64,000 nucleotides of DNA from Pseudomonadota bacterium. GTDB lineage: Bacteria > Pseudomonadota > Gammaproteobacteria > Steroidobacterales > Steroidobacteraceae. The stretch lies in assembly GCA_023457495.1 (NCBI GenBank), contig JAEWLQ010000051.1, positions 1 through 64,000 of the forward strand, in the 5' to 3' direction. The translations under genes and the position numbers were made by a program. The notes under the pieces are model-generated. The model worked only from the letters and a program-made list of their open reading frames with translations, was not told the origin of the DNA and did not search any database. Shown here one piece after another: positions 60,290 through 64,000 of this stretch (position 1 is its first letter; every line of letters starts with the position of its first letter).

Positions 60290-61082
60290 GGCGCTCCAGT
60301 ACTTCATCGCAGGGTTCGGCGATCTTGAGCGTCAACAGGTGATCGGCGCGGGTGCGGCCGAGATTGACGGCGGCGATCGGCTTGCCCGCGGCCGCCGCCG
60401 CTTCCGCGAAGCGGAAGCCTGAATAGACCATCAACGACGTTCCGACGATGAGCAGCGCGTCCGCGCGCGCGACGCCTTCGAAAGCTTGATCGACCCGCTC
60501 GCGCGGCACGGACTCGCCGAAGAACACCACATCGGGCTTGAGGATGCCGCCGCATTCCGGGCAATCGGGCACGAGGAATCCGGCGTAGTCGCGGCCGTCG
60601 AGGTCGACGTCGCCGTCGGGTGCGATGCGCCCCTCGATGTCCGCCCACGCGGGATTGTCCGCCAGCAGTTGCTGCTGCAAGTGAGCGCGCGGCAGCGAAT
60701 GACCGCACTTCATGCAACGCACGAGGTGCAGCCGGCCGTGCAGGTCGATGACGCCGCGACTGCCGGCGGCTTCGTGTAATCCGTCCACGTTCTGCGTGAT
60801 CACCAGCGACACGGGCCCGCGCTCCTGCAGTCGCGCGATCGCAAGATGCGCGGCGTTGGGCCGCGCGCGGCTGATGTTGGGCCAGCCGACGGTGCTGCGT
60901 GCCCAGTAGCGCTGACGCACGCGGACGTCGGTCATGAAGGGGCGGAACTCGACGGGCCGCGCGCGTTTCCACTCGCCGTGCTCGTCGCGGTAGTCAGGAA
61001 TGCCGGAGCCGGTGCTCACGCCCGCGCCCGTAAGTACCGCGATGCGCGAGTGAGCCTCGATGAATTCGCGCAGCGCGTTCAT
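60276..61082 (-). CDS. SIR2-family NAD-dependent protein deacylase
   Basis: 268 aa from ATG 61082. NAD site GAGVSTGSGIPDYRDEHGEW, QNVDGLHEAAGS, catalytic His in DLHGRL, zinc Cys in CMKCG and CPECG, GTSLMVYSGFR. A sirtuin. Overlaps the PhyH gene by ATGA; the longer frame to 61406 lies inside PhyH. Confidence 0.93.
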   Translation of the reverse strand: MNALREFIEAHSRIAVLTGAGVSTGSGIPDYRDEHGEWKRARPVEFRPFMTDVRVRQRYWARSTVGWPNISRARPNAAHLAIARLQERGPVSLVITQNVDGLHEAAGSRGVIDLHGRLHLVRCMKCGHSLPRAHLQQQLLADNPAWADIEGRIAPDGDVDLDGRDYAGFLVPDCPECGGILKPDVVFFGESVPRERVDQAFEGVARADALLIVGTSLMVYSGFRFAEAAAAAGKPIAAVNLGRTRADHLLTLKIAEPCDEVLERLSPT

Positions 61083-61777
61083 CTCGGCAACAGCGGGGGC
61101 TGGGCCATGAACCGCGGACTCGTGCCCCGATGCGGCTGGGCGGCGTGCACGAGAAACGGATGACATAGATAGACCGTGCCGGCGTCGCCGCACGCGAGCA
61201 CTTCGGGGCAATGCGCCGTTTCCGAAAAACCGTTGGCGGCGAGCTCGCGCAACGACAGGCCGGCCTCGCCGGCAGGCTCGAGCAGGCGCGCCATGTCCAG
61301 GTGTGAACCCGCGCGGATGCGGGTCGGCGCATCGTTCTCGCCGACATCCGAGAACAGGAACAGCATCAGGAGGGCGCGGCCGCGGGAACGTGCGTTCACG
61401 CGCCACGCGAGGAAGTCCGGATCGTCATAACCGAAGCTCGGGTCGATGTGCCATCCCGTATCGCCCGGGTCGTCGGGATGCGGGAAGCGCACGGGGAACG
61501 TGCCCATGCTCATGCACGGCGCCCACTTGCCCGGACCGACGAGTTGATCGAAGGCCTCGTGAAGTTCCGGGGTGTTTGCCGCGGCCACGAAGGGCGCCTG
61601 CGTATACATGCCCAGCCGGACCACCGGCCGGGACCAGGTAGTTGGGTCGTCCGGGTCGCAGCCCGTGTCCTTCCACAGGATGGCGCGGGCCTCTGCGGCC
61701 AGCTCGCGCGGAAACGCGCGCTCGATCCTGATGAAACCATCCACTGCGAAGCGATGAAGTTGTTTCTGCGTCAGCAT
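61079..61777 (-). CDS. PhyH-family (phytanoyl-CoA dioxygenase-like) Fe(II)/2-OG oxygenase
   Basis: 232 aa; FAVDGFIRIERAFPRELA, Fe ligands His-x-Asp in TGWHIDPSFG and distal His in LCHPFLVHAAQPHRG. Hydroxylates a small substrate, unknown here. Co-translated with the sirtuin. Confidence 0.85.
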   Translation of the reverse strand: MLTQKQLHRFAVDGFIRIERAFPRELAAEARAILWKDTGCDPDDPTTWSRPVVRLGMYTQAPFVAAANTPELHEAFDQLVGPGKWAPCMSMGTFPVRFPHPDDPGDTGWHIDPSFGYDDPDFLAWRVNARSRGRALLMLFLFSDVGENDAPTRIRAGSHLDMARLLEPAGEAGLSLRELAANGFSETAHCPEVLACGDAGTVYLCHPFLVHAAQPHRGTSPRFMAQPPLLPR

Positions 61778-61842
61778 CCGAGGTCGTCGAAATTTCGTCT
61801 GTGAGATCGGCTATACAGGGAGCACCCATCCGGAGGCAGCTC

Positions 61843-62487
61843 ATGAAGCCCATTATCACCGCATTCGAGCGCTCGCCCGACCGGGGCCAGGGCCTGGCCC
61901 GCGATACACGCGTCCGCTGGGCATTGGAGGAGGTGGGCCAGCCCTACGACGTCCGCCCGCTGTCGTTTCGCGCGATGAAGGAGCCCGCGCACCTGGCGCT
62001 TCATCCCTTCGGTCAGATTCCGACTTACGAAGAAGGGGATCTCGCGTTGTTCGAGACCGGGGCCATCGTGTTCCACATCGCGCAACGTCACGCGGGTTTG
62101 CTGCCGCAGGAGAGCGACGCCCGGGCGCGTGCGAGTACCTGGATGTTCGCGGCCTTGAATACCGTCGAGCCACCCATTCTCGAGCTCACCTACGCCAGGT
62201 TCCAGGAAGGCGACAAGCCCTGGTTCGAGGAACGCCAGCTCATGGTCAAGGAGCGCGTTCGCGTGCGATTGGGTCAGCTTTCCACGCGCCTCGGCGATGC
62301 GGACTGGCTCGACGGGCCGTTCAGTGTCGGAGACCTGCTCATGGTCTCGGTGCTGCTGAGGCTCAAGGCCTCGGGTCTCGTCGACGAATTTCCGAATCTT
62401 TCGGCGTATGTCGCGCGCGGTGAAGCGCGGCCTGCCTACGGGCGCGCGTTCGACGCGCAGCTGGCGGCGTTCAAGGCCGCGAGTTGA
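61843..62487 (+). CDS. Glutathione S-transferase family protein
   Basis: 214 aa from ATG 61843 (ribosome site GGAGG). N-terminal thioredoxin fold with FGQIPTYEEGDLALFETGAI (glutathione-binding cis-Pro and E-T pair), C-terminal all-helical domain (WLDGPFSVGDLLMVSVLLRL, RPAYGRAFDAQLAAF). Confidence 0.9.
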   Translation: MKPIITAFERSPDRGQGLARDTRVRWALEEVGQPYDVRPLSFRAMKEPAHLALHPFGQIPTYEEGDLALFETGAIVFHIAQRHAGLLPQESDARARASTWMFAALNTVEPPILELTYARFQEGDKPWFEERQLMVKERVRVRLGQLSTRLGDADWLDGPFSVGDLLMVSVLLRLKASGLVDEFPNLSAYVARGEARPAYGRAFDAQLAAFKAAS

Positions 62488-62490
62488 TCG

Positions 62491-63168
62491 CTAACCAATC
62501 GACAACCGGGTCCTGAACAATCGCGCCTGGCGACGCGACACCTCGACTTCCAGGCCGTCCCTGAGCCGCACGCGCAGCCGGCCGCCGTCCGCGGGTTCCA
62601 CCTGCTGGATGAACTCCAGGTTGATGATCTGCCCGCGATTCGCGCGGAAGTACCGCAGCGGATCGAGCATCGACTCGACGGCAATCAGCGAGCGACCGAG
62701 CAGCGGCCGTTCCTTGCCCCACTGCAGCCGCACGTAATTGCCTTCGGCGCTGAAAACGGTGACTTCGCGCAGCGGCACGAACCAGCAGCGGTGCCCGTCG
62801 CGGATGAACAGCTGTTCGACCGGCGGCGCCTGGAACTTCCGCAGCGCGGCCGCGAGCCGCTCGGGCTCGATGGGCTTGAGAAGATAGTCGAGCGCGTTCA
62901 CCTCGAAGGCCTTGACGGCGTACTGATCGTACGCGGTGGTGAAGATGATGCGCGGCACGCGTTCGAGTCGCGCCAGAAGATCGAAGCCCGTGCCGCCGGG
63001 CATCTGGATGTCGAGGAACACGAGGTCGGGCGACAGTCGCTCGATTTCCGCGCGCGCCTCGTCGATGTTGCCGGCTTCGCCCACGATCTCGATGGCGGAG
63101 TGTTCGTCCAGCAACCGCCGCAGCTCGCGGCGCGCGAGGGGTTCATCGTCGACGATGAGCGCCTTCAT
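62491..63168 (-). CDS. LytTR-family response regulator (second pair)
   Basis: 225 aa; phosphoacceptor Asp53 in FLDIQMPGG, LLKPIEPER, then LytTR domain (EVTVFSAEGNYVRLQWGKER, YFRANRGQIINLEFIQQVEP, LFRTRLSIG). ATGA overlap with its kinase. Confidence 0.93.
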   Translation of the reverse strand: MKALIVDDEPLARRELRRLLDEHSAIEIVGEAGNIDEARAEIERLSPDLVFLDIQMPGGTGFDLLARLERVPRIIFTTAYDQYAVKAFEVNALDYLLKPIEPERLAAALRKFQAPPVEQLFIRDGHRCWFVPLREVTVFSAEGNYVRLQWGKERPLLGRSLIAVESMLDPLRYFRANRGQIINLEFIQQVEPADGGRLRVRLRDGLEVEVSRRQARLFRTRLSIG

Positions 63169-64000
63169 GCGGGCAACCGCGCCTCAGCGCGGGCGATGCC
63201 GGGCTGCGAAAGATCGAGTGCAAGGCTGGCGCGCACGCCGAACAACAGCCGCAGGCGCGCCGCGGCGTTGCGCAGGCCCACGCCGTCGCTCGAGGTCGAA
63301 TCCTGCGCCGGCCGTGGATTCACGACCTGCAGTACGAGTTTCTTCTCCATGCGGGCGACGATGCGCAGCGTGCCGCCTTCCTTGAGCGGCGCGACGCCGT
63401 GTTTGATCGCATTCTCGACCAGCGTCTGGAGCAGCATGGCGGGAACACGCGCCGATCGCGTCGCCGGCGCGATTTCCCGCTCGACGCGCAGGCGATCGCC
63501 GAGACGCAGCGATTCGAGCGCCAGGTAGTCTTCCACCATCTGCAGCTCGTGTTCGAGGGATACGAGATCTTCCTCGCCCGAGGCGAGGGTGTAGCGCAGC
63601 ATGCGCGCGAGCTGGGTCACGGCCTCGCGCGCGCGGGCGGGCTCATCGGCGATCAACGACCGCAGCCCGTTCAATGCATTGAAGAGGAAGTGCGGATTCA
63701 GCTGGGATTTCAGCAATCGCAGCTCGGACTGGTGCCGATGTCGCATCGTCGCGAAGGCGAGGTACAGCGCCACCCAGGCGCCATGAATCAGCAGGATCAG
63801 GATGAACTGGTTGCGGAGCTGTCCGGGCACGGACAGCCGCTGGTAGAACGCGGCCGTCAGCGGCGCCACGGTGGCGCCGTACACGGCCTGCGACATCGCC
63901 AGCGTCAGTAGATAGGACGCGGTCGCGAGGACGAGCGTGGCGGTGAAGACGCGGCCGAGCAGCGCGGCGGGCGGCAGCGACAACCACCGGTGACGATGGA
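63165..64000 (-). CDS. LytS-type histidine kinase, N-terminus beyond right edge
   Basis: At least 272 aa seen. Two TM helices (LATASYLLTLAMSQAVYGAT; FILILLIHGAWVALYLAF), His_kinase motif LKSQLNPHFLFNALNGLRSL, N-box LVENAIKHGV, G-box GVGLRNAAARLRLL. The frame stays open to base 64000, so the TTG at 63983 is not certain to be the start. Confidence 0.88.
   Translation of the reverse strand, partial: HRHRWLSLPPAALLGRVFTATLVLATASYLLTLAMSQAVYGATVAPLTAAFYQRLSVPGQLRNQFILILLIHGAWVALYLAFATMRHRHQSELRLLKSQLNPHFLFNALNGLRSLIADEPARAREAVTQLARMLRYTLASGEEDLVSLEHELQMVEDYLALESLRLGDRLRVEREIAPATRSARVPAMLLQTLVENAIKHGVAPLKEGGTLRIVARMEKKLVLQVVNPRPAQDSTSSDGVGLRNAAARLRLLFGVRASLALDLSQPGIARAEARLPA

Noticed and set aside
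1..64000. CRISPR arrays, rRNA or prophage structural genes
   Set aside because: No regularly spaced direct repeats, rRNA sequence or phage capsid, portal or integrase genes were seen.

Overview
The window is 64 kb of high-GC chromosomal DNA. I see no rRNA, tRNA, CRISPR array or replication origin. The gene set points to a Gammaproteobacterium of the Steroidobacteraceae / Xanthomonadales-Nevskiales kind: LytS/LytR-type two-component pairs, MltB, RarD, a GlxA-type regulator, an SHOCT lipoprotein, a DUF222-HNH endonuclease, secreted plant-polysaccharide hydrolases and a thrombospondin-type-3 repeat protein. This placement is inference from gene content; there is no 16S gene here.

Layout. 0-6.4 kb: housekeeping and envelope genes (a secreted Pro-rich protein cut by the left edge, VOC, DUF72, a PLD-family lipoprotein, a LytTR two-component pair, a membrane protein). 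6.7-9.8 kb: a frameshifted Crp/Fnr regulator, a GH3 C-terminal relic and an intact GH30-CBM6 hydrolase. 9.9-12.1 kb: a lone elongation factor G gene away from the usual str operon. 12.4-20.0 kb: an AT-richer accessory island with defence-like modules: a SLATT-like two-TM zinc-ribbon protein with a small CPCC protein, a PARIS-like ATPase + DUF4435/TOPRIM pair, a YaaC-like protein, and a translationally coupled trypsin-like protease + membrane protein. The island contains a decayed IS3 element and ends at an IS481-type relic. 20-25.7 kb: SDR, MBL-like, ClpP-like, Imm49 and alpha/beta hydrolase genes. 26-31.5 kb: a TIR-TM-TPR protein divergent from an NrtR-like Nudix gene, then a three-gene secreted-protein run behind a promoter with two matching inverted repeats. 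31.5-33 kb: a scrapyard of Imm49 fragments around a VOC gene. 33-38.2 kb: lipoproteins, DUF222-HNH, RarD, and an RRM / receiver / Lys-rich cluster. 38.3-48.3 kb: a DUF4398-OmpA pair, a 1212-aa metalloprotease, a truncated cytochrome b561, DUF302, and a 1355-aa thrombospondin-3 / beta-barrel fusion. 48.4-64 kb: transporters, GH43, MltB, globin, HtrA, GlxA, alpha/beta hydrolases, PhyH-SIR2, GST and a second LytTR pair cut by the right edge.

Common threads. (1) Secreted glycan breakdown: GH3 relic, GH30-CBM6 and GH43. (2) Conflict and defence genes: SLATT, PARIS-like pair, protease + membrane protein, TIR-TPR and Imm49. (3) Much gene decay: at least eight truncated or frameshifted genes. (4) Two families of short dispersed palindromes, one of which encodes the same peptide on either strand when in frame.
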